A stretch of DNA of 26,864 nucleotides. It comes from Chromera velia. Its lineage: Eukaryota; Sar; Chromeraceae. Numbering within the stretch: the stretch's first letter is position 1; the number at the start of each line of letters is the position of its first letter. The notes below the pieces were generated by a model. That model ran no database searches and was not told the DNA's origin. It saw only the letters and a list, made by a program, of their open reading frames with translations. This document shows positions 1-10,843 of the stretch, piece after piece. Both the position numbers and the translations under genes were made by a program. Location of the stretch: positions 4,905-31,768 of the forward strand of contig JAHBMJ010001094.1 of NCBI GenBank assembly GCA_018398765.1. The letters are read 5' to 3'.

Positions 1-1961
1 GACGCGGCGGGCGGGGAGGTGGCGGAGGCCCGAATTTGCTGTGCAAACACTTTTCTACCGGCGGTAATTGTCGGCACGGCACAGAGTGCAGGTAAGTGAG
101 GCTGCCGCTGTAAGTCTTCATTCGGGGCGGTGAGGTTCTGGGAATGGCAAGGAGTGTTAGAGTTACCATTGGGGAGATGTATGTGATCGAGGCGGGAAAT
201 GCATCAGCTGATGTGGCCACATGCAGAAATCACGGTAAAAAGAAACCGATACAGTGCAGTGACTCTTCAGCTCAGAGGGATGTGAATGAAGCCGTTTAAA
301 GCAGACAAGCCAGGAGGGCTGGTTGCGTGCGTCTTAGACCGCCAATCCGGGATACAGGAGGGTGTTCTCCTTCTTTCTGGTTTTTCTCTTCAGGCCTTGC
401 TTACACTGTGCCCCGCCCCAGCCTTTGTTTGGTTTCTCTGAAATCCCAGTTTGTTTTTTTCTCTTTGCCCGCCTGACTGCAGATTCAGCCATCGCATATT
501 CTTTGCTGCCCAGCAACACGCCCACAACGGCGTGGTCTCCTGCTTGTCGACAGAAATCGGGGGGTCGCCTCCCCAGGTCTACTCCGGAGGCGACGACTCG
601 CAAGTCAAAATTTACAGTTTGATGGTTCGTTCGTTATTTAGTCGGTGGTCTTCTGTCTCAGGCTTCATCCCTCCCTTCTCTCCCCATGAAATTGTTTCGC
701 CGTGACTCCCTCAGAAATGCTTCAAAGGGCTCCTGGGCTTTGTGTGTGTGAATTACCTTGGGGGGGAGTAGAGGATCTCTTTCGAGTGCGTCAATGAACG
801 AATAACGACCTACCGCACAAACGAGTGAAGGAAAGAAGACACGAACGAATAGTCGAGAGAACGACAGGATGACTGACGGAAGGAATGAGGACGAGGATTC
901 TTTTCATTCAATTAAGCGAAGAGTTCTTCATTTGTTCTGTCCCCTTTTTTCCCGCAGCGCATTCCCTGCTGTGGCTGACCGACTTGACAATCCTTCTTTC
1001 AGTCTGGCTGGAGGAGGATTTCAAATTCTCAATAGGTTGAACTGCACTCGTTTATTTACAGGAATATCACAGTTCGATTCTCTTCATTCATACGTTTTTC
1101 TCCCTTTCGATTCCCTTCACTCTCCCTGAGTGCGTGCAGGCCAACCCCCAGACCCTGCCCGGCTCTGCCTCCCTAGAACCGATGAGCAACACGAACATGA
1201 ACGACCAGGTTAAGAGCATGACGATGATCGAGGGCTGTCTGTTCTGCGGACTCAACGGTCCGTCCGTCAGGCAGATAGATAGATAGATGTGTAACTAGGT
1301 TCCTTTAATGGCCTTTGGTCTCTCTCTACCCTCGGATCGTGTGGGGCTTCGGCAGTTGATGCTTTGCGTGCGTCAACATCTTGTGCCGGCCTTCCTTTGG
1401 ACATCTGCCGGAAAGAACTGAATGAGGGAGGCACACAGTGGAGGTCTCTGTTCCATTTGTTGCCAGCTTTTCGCTATTTTGCGGCTTTGTACGACAAAGC
1501 CGCGCAATTATTTTGTCTTGCATCTCCGTGTGCCTAGATTCTGCTTACAGATGGTGTGAAGGTTAGCGGAGTCAGCAGAAGTCTGCATGACGGGAGAATC
1601 CAGACACGCAGATCCTTTCGCTTCCTGGATGTTATCAAGCAAATCTCTCTTGCAGTTTAGAAGCATCAAACAAGTCTATGCTAATTTATTTTAATATTAT
1701 GCACGTGCGAGGGGGTGTGATGGATTAATGGATTCCTTCTTGCAGCGGGACGGATTGTGGCATTCAGGAAGGCCGACGCCGCCACGTTCCAGTTGGGGGC
1801 GGCGGGGCAAGACGGGCACACGGGGGCGGTGCTGTCTATCCTCCAGTGGGGCACTCACGTCATTTCGGGGTCTTGGGATGCGACGTGAGTCTGTCTGTCT
1901 GTCTGTCTGTCTATCTGTGGTGTTCACGAAGAAAAAGAGGGAGAAGAAGAAGAAACATATA

Positions 1962-2026
<65 letters not shown>

Positions 2027-3670
2027 GAGATTCATTGATTGTTTTGGTGTCTGTTTTTGTTTTTCTTGTCTTCCTTTGTAGATAGAGGGGGCGGTGGAGT
2101 AAGGGAATGTGATCTGGTTGTGCGGTGACTCCGTCTCGATTTGAAGAATTGAGGCAGTGTGATTCTCTTACCAACAAGTCTGCAGAGTTTGGTGAGAACG
2201 AGCATGGCCTCTCTGTTTTTGTTGTGTGTCTAGCTAAGCACTTAACAGAGACTGGAATGTGAACGAACGCTTTTCCAACTTAACTTTGCTGCCTGTTTTG
2301 GTGTTTTTCTCCATCGATCAACTTTGCCTGCCTGCCTGGAGTCCATGCTTTGATCGTTCCTGGCTGCATTTCTTGCAGGGTGCGGTTCTGGACCTACAAC
2401 CAAGGGAACTTCACCTGTGAGCTTGCGCTTCCTGTGAACCACCCGGTCACGGCGCTGTGCATCATCCAAGACACCATCCTCGTCTGCGCATGCAATGGAG
2501 CGGTAAGCATCCTCGTCTTTCTACCCGCCCGCCTGCCTGCCGGTCTGTCCTCATGTTTCCTTTTTTCTGTTTTTCCTTTTTCTTCTTTCTTTAGGCGTCG
2601 TTGTGTCCCATCATCTGATCGACTTTCTTGGCGACTGAGGATGAAACGGAAGGGAAATTATGGGTCTTCAGTCAGGCAGTCCGTCTGTCAGTCTGTCGAT
2701 AGAAGTCATCGGTAGAATCCCTAGATCAATTGGTTGCTGGATCCCTAGCTGCATCATCAATGGTTGAATGATAGATGGAAAATGCAGATTGTGTACGTGA
2801 GCCTACCGAACCTCCAGGCCCCCCAGGGACCCCCCACAGTTGTGAACAGAATCCAACTTCCAAACGAGACCGCAACAGGTAGGGGAGTCTGCCCTTTCTT
2901 TTTTCTTTCCTCCCTTCATGAGGGGAAGGCAACAGAAGGACGGGCCTTTCGCAATTCGTCTGTCTATCCTTCTGAGAAGGAAAAGAACAAAAAAGAAGTG
3001 AACAGGGAAAGAAAGGTATCCTCTCTCTCTCTCTGTGGGTGAAGAGAATTGATAAAAGACAGCCTGTCTATCTCAGCTCCCACAGACAGTCTCTCCCAAC
3101 GAAAGAGACTAACGAGGAACGCATCCTTTCTTTCTGAACGAACCTCCATCTCTGTCTGCGTGTCCCTCTCAATCGCAGGAGCGGTCGCATACCACGACCA
3201 CGCGATCGTTTCCTTTCTGTCCGGGAGGATCTGTGTGTACGATGCAAACGGAGTGGAGAAATTTAACTCCGGGAACTCGCCGCAGGGGGTCTGTCTGTCT
3301 GTCTTTCTCTTCTTTTAAAAAATCTTTTTTCGTCTCTGATTGTTCACGCATGTCTGTCTTCTGCTCTTCTGCTTTCGTGATCGGCAGATGCAAGGGAGGG
3401 GCAGTAGAGGTTCCCCTTTGTGACTGTCGTGCCAGAATGATTTGTTGTGGCACAATAACCACATGAGAGAGATTCCCGTGTTGTCGGGACAGGATGTCCT
3501 TTCAATTGGGTGCCGCATTGGCAGGATGTGAGCTCTCTTTTGTCTCTAGGTGAACGGAGAATAATCTGTACACGAACTTCGAGCTTCCAATCGCAATTGC
3601 GTGCAACAACCTTTCCGTTGCCTTGGGGGGTTCCATAAGTCTCCTAACAATGCAAGCCCAGATTTCCGTG

Positions 3671-3702
<32 letters not shown>

Positions 3703-5292
3703 NGGGATCATGTGCATTGATTCTACTTTTATACAGAATTCATTTACTTTCATACAGAATTAAATGCATGCAATTTGCCTGTCTGTCTGTATGCAGCCCA
3801 TGAACGGGATCATGTGCATTGATTCTACTTTTATACAGAATTCATTTACTTTCATACAGAATTAAATGCATGCAATTTGCCTGTCGGTCTGTATGCAGCC
3901 CATGAATGGGATCATGTGCATTGATTCTACTTTTATACAGAATTCATTTACTTTCATACAGAATTAAATGCATGCAATTTGCCTGTCGGTCTGTATGCAG
4001 CCCATGAATGGGATCATGTGCATTGATTCTACTTTTATACAGAATTCATTTACTTTCATACAGAATTAAATGCATGCAATTTACCTGTCGGTCTGTATGC
4101 AGCCCATGAACGGGATCACGTGCATTGAGGGCATCGTAGACTCGAATGGGCAGGAATTTTTGGTGGCGGGGGAAAACAATGGGTCCATTTCTCTGTACAA
4201 ATTGCCGTCGTTTGAAAAGGCAATCTCATTTGAGGTCAGTCAGCCAGCCTGGGTGACGTACGCAAAGACTAAGTGAGAGAAGTCGGGAAGGGCAGAAAGT
4301 CGAAGCTTCACTTCCTCTCCGTCGGCGGAAAGGCGAAGCACACGTTCTTCGTTTTTCTGCGACTCTCGTCTTGACCCGCTGAAAGCAGAAAAACGTCTTC
4401 TCTTTTTTCCGTTCTTCCCTTTCTTCCTTTTCCTGATTCTTTCATCCCAAGAGAGTAACTCTGAAGGGAAGGGGGGTCTGCATCGGTGGATGACATTATT
4501 ATGTTTTCCCTCTACTTGGCTTTTTGCGCTTTGTTTGCCTGTCGGATTCTCTGTTTCTTCCCTTCCTGCCTGTCCCTCTACGCCTCGGATGGCTCTCCAG
4601 CTCTGCATCTCTTCTTTTGATACACTTCCTCTTCCCTGACCGAGAAAATGAAATCCTACCTGGCTGCATCCCCGGAAGCCCCAGTGCCCAACTTCTTGTC
4701 GGGCAAGCATGGATCAGATTCCGATGAGCACTCTGAACACCCCTTTTTCACTTGAGACATTGTCGCTCAAATGAAGAACTAAATGGCTAAATTGATATAC
4801 GCGTGAATGAATTCATGGAATTATTCCTCTCCAAATGCGACTGACTACAGGCTCACGCATCCAGGAAGGAAGTCCGCGCGCTCAAATTTCTCCAAGTCAG
4901 TCATGTGGGGCGGGTGCATTATTTCCCTTCCTCCTCATGAGCTCTTTGTCTCTTCTTTTTTGGAGCAGGGATCGTCGGAGTCGAATCTCGCTCTATCGTC
5001 CAAGTTCGTGTCCGTTGCCTCCCTTTCTCTTCAGGTTTACACACCTTCCCAAGTTTTCTCCGTTTCAGCACAGCTGGTGAGGCAGGCGCTGTGCGATGTG
5101 GGCTTGTTCAATTTGTTGTCCGCTCTCCTAGAGCCATTCTCTCGTTCCCCCCCCGTCTTTTTGTGTTGCCTGCAGAGCGGGTTCTTTCTCTCCTGTGACG
5201 CTGCCGGGGAGATTCGGGTCATCAGAGCGTGCCAGACTCACGAGGATTCGCAGGCGGCGGGGGGAATGATGGACGGGGGGGGGCTCATGTGA
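1..5292 (+). CDS. CCCH zinc finger / WD40 repeat protein (ZFWD-like), 5'-partial, ten exons
   Basis: Exons by my reading: <1-91, 483-624, 1140-1257, 1746-1884, 2379-2502, 2788-2878, 3179-3288, 4103-4234, 5035-5076, 5176-5292 (TGA). All joins keep phase and use GT-AG. They give 367 residues, with the N-terminus outside the window. Exon 1 begins with an Arg/Gly-rich stretch, then a CCCH finger with spacing C-x8-C-x5-C-x3-H (CKHFSTGGNCRHGTEC, then RFSH). The first intron cuts between the third Cys and the His. The rest is a WD40 propeller: blade ends read YSGGDDSQVKIYSL, ISGSWDATVRFW, VAGENNGSISLYKLPSF and LSCDAAGEIRVIRA. CCCH finger followed by WD40 blades, with a YxLPSF segment near the end, is the layout of plant/protist ZFWD proteins, thought to act in RNA-related processes; the exact role here is unknown. 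The shortest intron is 99 bp. Exon 9 (42 nt) is the least certain exon, but it completes the last blade. Confidence 0.85.
1886..2026. repeat. TCTG and TG microsatellites inside an intron
   Basis: Just after the exon 4 donor (GTGAGT at 1885) the intron runs into TCTG units to about 1916. After a purine-rich spacer come further TCTG units and a pure TG run ending near 2026. These are simple tandem repeats with no coding signal. Confidence 0.9.
3676..3703. repeat. GT dinucleotide run ending in an assembly gap (N)
   Basis: A GT run ends in a single N at 3703, directly before the first unit of the 102-bp tandem array. The N marks an unresolved join, so the true length of the GT run and of the neighbouring array is unknown. 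Confidence 0.9.
3704..4128 (+). repeat. 102-bp tandem array spanning a splice acceptor and the start of exon 8
   Basis: The words GGGATCATG (ACG in the last copy) start at 3704, 3806, 3908, 4010 and 4112, exactly 102 bp apart, giving four full units plus a partial. Each unit carries the end of the intron (TGTATGCAG), the first 26 nt of the following exon (CCCATGAACGGG...), and AT-rich sequence with two ATACAGAATT motifs. Acceptor AGs therefore recur at 3796, 3898, 4000 and 4102. Only the last is followed by a long open frame; in the others the exon frame meets TAA about 22 codons in. Copies differ by only a few bases, so the array is recent. Confidence 0.93.
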
Positions 5293-6878
5293 TCGGAATG
5301 GACATGCAGTATGGAGATGGGATGGTTGATCAATGGTAAAAAGGGGGCAGGCAAGTAGACGTACATTCTCAGTAGTTTCGAAATTCGTACGGCAAGTTCT
5401 ACCCGGGAATTTTCCAACTTAATTCGTTTAGACCCTTCGCACAAATTGCGGCACAAGTGTTGTTTCTGCGCAGGCGATCATGATCGTTCAGTTGGTCCGC
5501 GCTTTGTCAACTTGTTTGCACGAGTCAGTCCTGGCCACAATGAGCCAGAAGATTGTTGGTTTGCTGTGAGGCTCATCCGCCACTACACTTAGCGCTCAAT
5601 TCTAGGCTCAATTCATCAGATGAAACATTCATCGTGCAAAGTGACTGCGCAATTCGAACCGTGAAAGTTGCAAATGCGTCCCCACCGTGAATTTCGGCGT
5701 GAAAGTTGCGAATGCATGTTTATGATGGTTCATCACCTTGCATGAGAATAAACAACGTCATCTGTACTATAACGTGCTTAATCTAAAGTTTTGTAGTTCT
5801 GATGAAGATCTGATTTTGACTTTAATTAACATGAAATCGAAATTTAAATTTCAAACCATAGTTCTTAAAATATTTTGGATTTAGCTAGCTCTAGTTTTTT
5901 CTTTTTGATGCATGCATCTCAATTCGAGCTAGACGCCGTAGTAGACGGCGTTAATTAATATTTTTTCTAGTAATTGTTTGTATATTTCTTCAAATTAAGT
6001 TAATATCTAGCTTAATCATTTTAAAATTTTAATGATATATCTAATTATTAACCATATAGAGGAGCCTTTTTCAATGTTTTCATTTTTCTTAAATTTTGGA
6101 AGTTGTTGTATAACAATGTTGTTGCATTTAGTCTTGTATAAATCCTTGTGCTATCCGTTTTATATCCGTTAGATGCGCTTTTCCCTACTTTTTTTATGAT
6201 GATCTCTATTTAATTATTTTATTGCCGTAACTCTAGCCGTAACTAGTGCCGTAAAGTTGATGATATAGTCAGATATACTAAGATCTAAGAAAAAAAAAAA
6301 GAATTTAATCGGAAAACCCCAGGAAACTTGAAAACCAAGACGCGTGTTCTAGCGTCATGGTTACTAGTAGCTAAATTCAAGTTGTACTATTGTGCTAAAA
6401 GACTTCCTGTTTTTTTTTTTTTTGCGCATGCATTTGTTTTGCTTTCTTGACCTTTTAACACGAGAAGCAACAGAACCTAGAACAGAACACGCAGTCTTTT
6501 GCATGACCTCTGTCTGTCATGCAGGCTAGCTCATGATTGCATGCCGCCTTTACCCCTGCAAACATTCTAGACAAATGCTTCCAGGCTGGTTCCTTTCCAA
6601 TTCACTTTGTCGTGCAACCTTTGTGTCTAACGTTCTGTTTGATTGAGTTTTTCGATCGTGCATGCAGGCAGAGGCGTGAAGGAAGGTGCAAAAGAGACTG
6701 CACGGCATTGTGGAAACAGGCAAAAGCAAACCTCCTGAAGGGACAATTAACCAGCACCAACAAAACAAAAAATGAAAAAGAGCCCACAGACCCCATTCCA
6801 CTTAGTCGGATTGGAGGCGGCAAGAAAAACAGAGGGGACAGACAATCCCTCCATTCACCTATTCATCAATTCATCCAC
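5293..6878. other. Gene-free intergenic stretch with an AT-rich island
   Basis: No exon-like reading was found. About 5750-6310 is strongly AT-rich and ends in an A-run near 6289-6300; a T-run lies near 6411-6423. A 13-bp word, GTGAAAGTTGC followed by A/G and AATGC, occurs twice about 39 bp apart near 5660 and 5699. ACGCCG and CGGCGT form a small inverted repeat near 5933-5951. I see no transposon ends and no RNA gene. Confidence 0.6.
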
Positions 6879-6885
6879 CCACCGT

Positions 6886-6950
6886 CACCCACCCACCCAC
6901 CCACCCACCCACCCANCACCCACCCACCCACCCACCCACCCACCCACCCA
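6886..6950. repeat. CCCA microsatellite with an assembly gap
   Basis: Uninterrupted CCCA units are broken only by one N at 6916. Apparent Pro/Thr/His-rich reading frames through it are products of the repeat. It lies about 100 bp downstream of the 3' end of the minus-strand CBM20 gene. Confidence 0.93.
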
Positions 6951-7050
6951 TCCTTCTATGTATCAAAAACTCGGAGGGAAAGAAGGACTTTGTGAACTTC
7001 TGCATCGTCACTCAATCGCAGTCACTTTCACGAGCACGACTACAACTTCC

Positions 7051-9189
7051 TTATGCTTCCATGCTGCTCTCACACACGTCCTGTCGCAGTGCATCTGGAA
7101 GTAGGCCGGACTGGCAAATGTTTCTGTTTTGGCAGTCTTTGCAGTCCGAGCGCATACGGCCGTGCTCACAAATTCCCTTTCCCCCGCACCCCTTACAACG
7201 TGACCGTTGCCTGCCGTGTTCACAGATGCCCTTCCCTCCACACTCTTTGCACTGATTGCGTCTACGGCCGTGCTCGCAGATGCTCTTCCCTCCGCAATCC
7301 TTGCATCTGCAACGCTGTCGGCCGTGCTCGCAAATGCTCTTCCCCCCACACTCTTTGCACAGACAGCGCTCCCGGCCGTGCTCACAAATGCTCTTCCCTC
7401 CACACTCCCTGCACTGATTGCGTCTACGGCCGTGCTCGCAGATGCTTTTCTCCCCACACTCTTTGCACTGATTGCGTCTACGGCCGTGCTCACAGATACC
7501 CTTCCCCCCACACTCCTTGCACTGAGAGCGTCTACGGCCGTGCTCACACACAGACCCCCCCCCGCACTCTTTGCACTGAGAGCGTCTACGGCCGTGCTCA
7601 CACACAGACCCCCCCCCGCACTCTTTGCAAATGTGACGCGGCCGGCCGTGCTCGCAGATGCTCTTCCCTCCGCAATCCTTGCATCTGCAACGCTGTCGGC
7701 CGTGCTCGCAGATGCTCTTCCCCCCGCACTCTTTGCACTGATGACGCTGTCGGCCGTGCTCACAGATGCTCTTCCCCCCACAATCCTTGCATCTGCAACG
7801 CTGTCGGCCGTGCTCGCAAATGCTCTTCCCTCCGCAATCCTTGCACTTGTGACGCTCCCGGCCGTGCTCGCAGATGCTCTTCCCTCCGCAATCTTTGCAC
7901 TTGGAGCGCTGCCGACCGTGCTCACACACAGAACCCCCCCCGCACAGCTTGCACTGAGAGCGGACCCGTCCATGCAGGCAGAGAATGTGCCCATGGCGGT
8001 TCCTTTTGACCTCTCCCCCTCGGTGACCATTCTCACAAACAACCCCATTCCCTCCAGCGTCCGGATCCCCCCGCCTGCTACACAACTCAGAAGAGAGTGG
8101 TGCGGAGTCCGAAAGAGCAACAGTCAAACGACGCTGCTTCTCTTCCCGAAACACATCCCCATCCCCCCCCCACGAAGCACCTTCCTTTCTTTCACCGACA
8201 CAGCCCCCCACTTGATCGTACGTGTCAGCCTCAACCTGAGTGAGGCCACTCTCAGACCGACGACGCTTCTGATCTCGGGGAACCAATTGCGCCCTCTGCC
8301 CATCTTCTGCTTGTCGTCGACCACGAGCGCAGTCACGGGGAAACAAATGAGGGGAGGTCGGGGGGTGACAGGAAAGAACTCTGTTGTCAGTAACGTTGGT
8401 GTCAGCAGATGGACGGTTGCAGACACCCACTGACGCGGAGCTGTCAGGATGTACTTCATTCTCTTTCAAACACAACTCAACAGCTGACTGAGACGGACAA
8501 ACAGAGGACCCTGACGCACTCCGCTGCTCATTGGTGCTTTCAGAGATTCGAGCGTCTACTTGTATCCCCTCTGTGCGAGGCGGACAGGCAGTCTCTGACT
8601 GAGAGTCATTCTCTCTCTGTGAATGTTCTGTCTGTCTGTTCGTAAGCCGAGGGAGCAGTGCGAGCTGCACGCTCTCAAGGACCCCCCATTCCACCGAAAT
8701 TCCAACCAGCTCCCTTTCTTGCTGCTCTCCTCCCCCCTCTACACCGACATGGATTGTGTTGTCACCCCTCTCTCCGACCGCAGACGAGTCAGAAAGAGGA
8801 GGCGCACCAATGAGACGCACCACACGGAAGTCTCCGCCGCTCAGCGGCTCCAGAGACACAAGATTGTCGGAATTCGGAACACCAGAACCCTCCCCATCGT
8901 TCGGAACCGCAAGCAGTCGAAACTTCAATTCTGAAACACCCACTTTCCCAACCCTTCCCTCTGTCCCTGCAACAGCTGCGAACTCTGCAGAGACACCCAA
9001 CAGAGACTCTGACAGATTCACCTCCACCTCACTCGACACCCACCACGGACGCCCACACGGTGCAGGTCTCATACACAGCGCATCACCCAACTCCCACCCA
9101 CCCAGCTCAGGACATTCTCCCGCCACCACAACTCGCTGATTCTCTCGCACCTCCGGGCAATGCGCAACAAAGGCGATTCCTCCCTTCAT
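7051..9189 (-). CDS. CBM20-like starch-binding domain protein with 16 C-terminal CxH-x6-CxxC repeats
   Basis: Single uninterrupted frame of 712 residues. The start is the ATG at 9189 (A at -3); the frame is open a few codons further with no other ATG. Residues about 4-140 look like a CBM20 starch-binding module: strands FVAHCP and RVVVAGE, the ELGGW turn with the family's conserved Trp, a second Trp pair (PWWV), then ELKFRLL. A polar, probably disordered linker of about 250 residues with a basic KRRR patch follows. From about residue 400 come 16 tandem 18-residue repeats of the form KSICEHGRxRxxCKxCGG; the first is a variant (ILCLHGR). Each has Cys-x-His-x6-Cys-x2-Cys, which could bind one zinc. 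A 24-residue tail with a decayed Cys repeat ends the protein. CBM20 binds starch; the repeat's function is unknown. Its paralogue lies head-to-head at 10844. No membrane segment or clear signal peptide is visible. Confidence 0.85.
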   Translation of the reverse strand: MKGGIAFVAHCPEVRENQRVVVAGECPELGGWELGDALCMRPAPCGRPWWVSSEVEVNLSESLLGVSAEFAAVAGTEGRVGKVGVSELKFRLLAVPNDGEGSGVPNSDNLVSLEPLSGGDFRVVRLIGAPPLSDSSAVGERGDNTIHVGVEGGGEQQERELVGISVEWGVLESVQLALLPRLTNRQTEHSQRENDSQSETACPPRTEGIQVDARISESTNEQRSASGSSVCPSQSAVELCLKENEVHPDSSASVGVCNRPSADTNVTDNRVLSCHPPTSPHLFPRDCARGRRQAEDGQRAQLVPRDQKRRRSESGLTQVEADTYDQVGGCVGERKEGASWGGDGDVFREEKQRRLTVALSDSAPLSSELCSRRGDPDAGGNGVVCENGHRGGEVKRNRHGHILCLHGRVRSQCKLCGGGSVCEHGRQRSKCKDCGGKSICEHGRERHKCKDCGGKSICEHGRQRCRCKDCGGKSICEHGRQRHQCKECGGKSICEHGRQRCRCKDCGGKSICEHGRPRHICKECGGGSVCEHGRRRSQCKECGGGSVCEHGRRRSQCKECGGKGICEHGRRRNQCKECGEKSICEHGRRRNQCRECGGKSICEHGRERCLCKECGGKSICEHGRQRCRCKDCGGKSICEHGRRRNQCKECGGKGICEHGRQRSRCKGCGGKGICEHGRMRSDCKDCQNRNICQSGLLPDALRQDVCESSMEA
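7126..7988 (-). repeat. 54-bp coding minisatellite (16 units) encoding the Cys/His repeats
   Basis: On the + strand the unit contains GGCCGTGCTCGCAGATGC or close variants every 54 bp. Since 54 is a multiple of 3, copy-number change keeps the frame and all six frames stay unusually open. Some units encode identical peptides (units 4, 6 and 13; units 8 and 9), which points to recent duplication or gene conversion. Confidence 0.9.
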
Positions 9190-10843
9190 TTTGACAATCA
9201 ACTCCTGTCGATGGATCGATCACTTGGTTCTCAAGGAATACAGACGAGCTCACAGCTGCCTCTGACCGTCGACACCCTTGAGAATCAGCTGCACACAATC
9301 GCAAAGGAAACAGCAATCCCAATCCTTTCTGAAGGCTACCTCAAAAGTCAAACGGATCCATCACTCAACAGGATCCATGGAATGACTTAATGTCATTCGC
9401 CGCATCTGATGCAGGCAAGAAAGGCCATCAACGACTGACCACGCGTCTCGGCCAGCGAAGCCCTTGCTGAGTTGCTTGACACAGTGTGATCAGCAACGAA
9501 AAGAAAGTCGAGTGCCCCGTGAGACGCCCGTCCAGAAGTTGAAAGTGTCACCCAACTGTGACCCAAGAAAGAGGGACTGAAGAAGTCGGTAGTGAACAAA
9601 GAAGGAACGGACAGATTGTTCAGTTCCCCGCTCCTGTTTATACAACCCACAAGAATTAATGGAAGATCTCCTGGTGCTTGTCACGATGAGACTAGTAGAG
9701 ACTTGACTATATAAGTGTTACATATATATAGTTAGCAAGGGACATGCTGCCGTCACAGTGCCGTGCTGTCGATCAGATCAAGAAGCCTGAAGTCTCGGGC
9801 AACCGAAAAAGACACATCGATCAAATTGTCTAAGGAATCAACAGATCCATTGAACAATATTAAACATCATTGACCGAGAGTGGAGACTTGCATGGGAAGG
9901 GAATTCAATTGAATGAAGGGACTCATTCATGCAAGGGCAAAACGACCTCGCGATTCGCACATGCATGCAACCTAGCTCGCGTGATGCCACTGCATGCAGC
10001 ATCGATCGCGCTCCCTTCCTTCGACATCGGTTCGATACTGTTCGTCATCCCATGCACTTCAACTCATGCACTGAGAATGATCCTATATATACTCTTCATC
10101 ACTCTTCGCGTACTCTTCCATGGGTCGCTTAGTACTCAAGAGTTTTCACTGTCAGCTAGACACGTTCATGCAAGAGGTCAGCAATTGAGACGTGTGCAAG
10201 TCCCCATCTCACTCGGAGTTTTCAGTGTGTCGATCGGTGTCTGAATTCTGCACTCTGAGTTGAAGCTCTTTTTTGTCCAGCTTCGGCCTTGATCTGAAGG
10301 CTGGTCCCTTCAGGCTGGCTCTCGTCTTTGCTCTGCTTAAGCGAGAGAGAAATTTTGTGCCTCCGGCTTCCCACCGTCTGTCTCAGTAGTTGCAGCCGTA
10401 CGTCGTGTCGCCAAAGCTCTTTTTCGAGGAAGGGCAGCTACAGTGTCACTCAGGCTTTGGCTTTTGATCGAGAGAGATCGAGTCTCTCCTCTCGGCAGGG
10501 TTCCTCCTGTGAGAGCCGGGGAGTTTGTCGATCGCTGTTTGGGGCCTTCGGCGGTCGTTTTCTCGCTGCAGGGGGCTTCTGTGTCTTCGATCGGCATCAG
10601 ATCAACAACTCGCCGGCCGGGTCTCGCGTCGTCTTCTTGATCAATCCAACAGCCAGGGGTCAGTGACGGTCTCTTACAGGGCGGCTCAATTCTTCCGAAA
10701 GTCTCAGTAGGATCCTTTGCTCTTGAAATGTATATCAATACATACACGTTGATTGCCTGCAGGGATCTCTTGTCGGTTTCACTCTAGCTCTCGTTGCCGC
10801 TTCTGCTCCTTCGATTGATTGATTGATCGATCGACTGTTCGTG
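9190..10843. promoter_or_regulatory. Shared intergenic region between divergent CBM20 paralogues
   Basis: Both flanking genes are transcribed outward from this 1654-bp region, so it must hold both 5' regions. TATA-like AT stretches occur at about 9717-9731 and 10083-10090. A small inverted repeat (CTGAAGG/CCTTCAG) lies near 10296-10314, and a GATT run sits at about 10812-10830, just before the plus-strand ATG. Short open frames on both strands have no recognisable content. No start site can be fixed from the sequence alone. Confidence 0.4.

Noticed and set aside
1697-2177. Thr/His/Gln- or Cys/Val/Leu-rich frames in an intron
   Set aside because: Direct translation of TG and TCTG microsatellites; no support from composition or context.
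4240-4710. 156-codon minus-strand frame
   Set aside because: Lies inside an intron of the WD40 gene and has low-complexity Glu/Arg/Ser composition with no motif.
7126-7988. CRISPR-like reading of the regular 54-bp repeats
   Set aside because: No unique spacers; the repeats are contiguous, in frame and protein-coding in a spliced eukaryotic context.
7053-8433. Long plus-strand open frames (318 and 408 codons) and a second minus-strand frame of 370 codons over the repeat array
   Set aside because: The 54-bp unit is a multiple of 3, so a stop-free unit stays open in every frame. Only the CEHGR/CKECGG frame continues into a non-repeated CBM20 domain and matches the paralogue.
10337-10747. 136-codon minus-strand frame between the CBM20 genes
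   Set aside because: No domain, no paralogue and located in the presumed 5' region of the plus-strand gene; likely chance.
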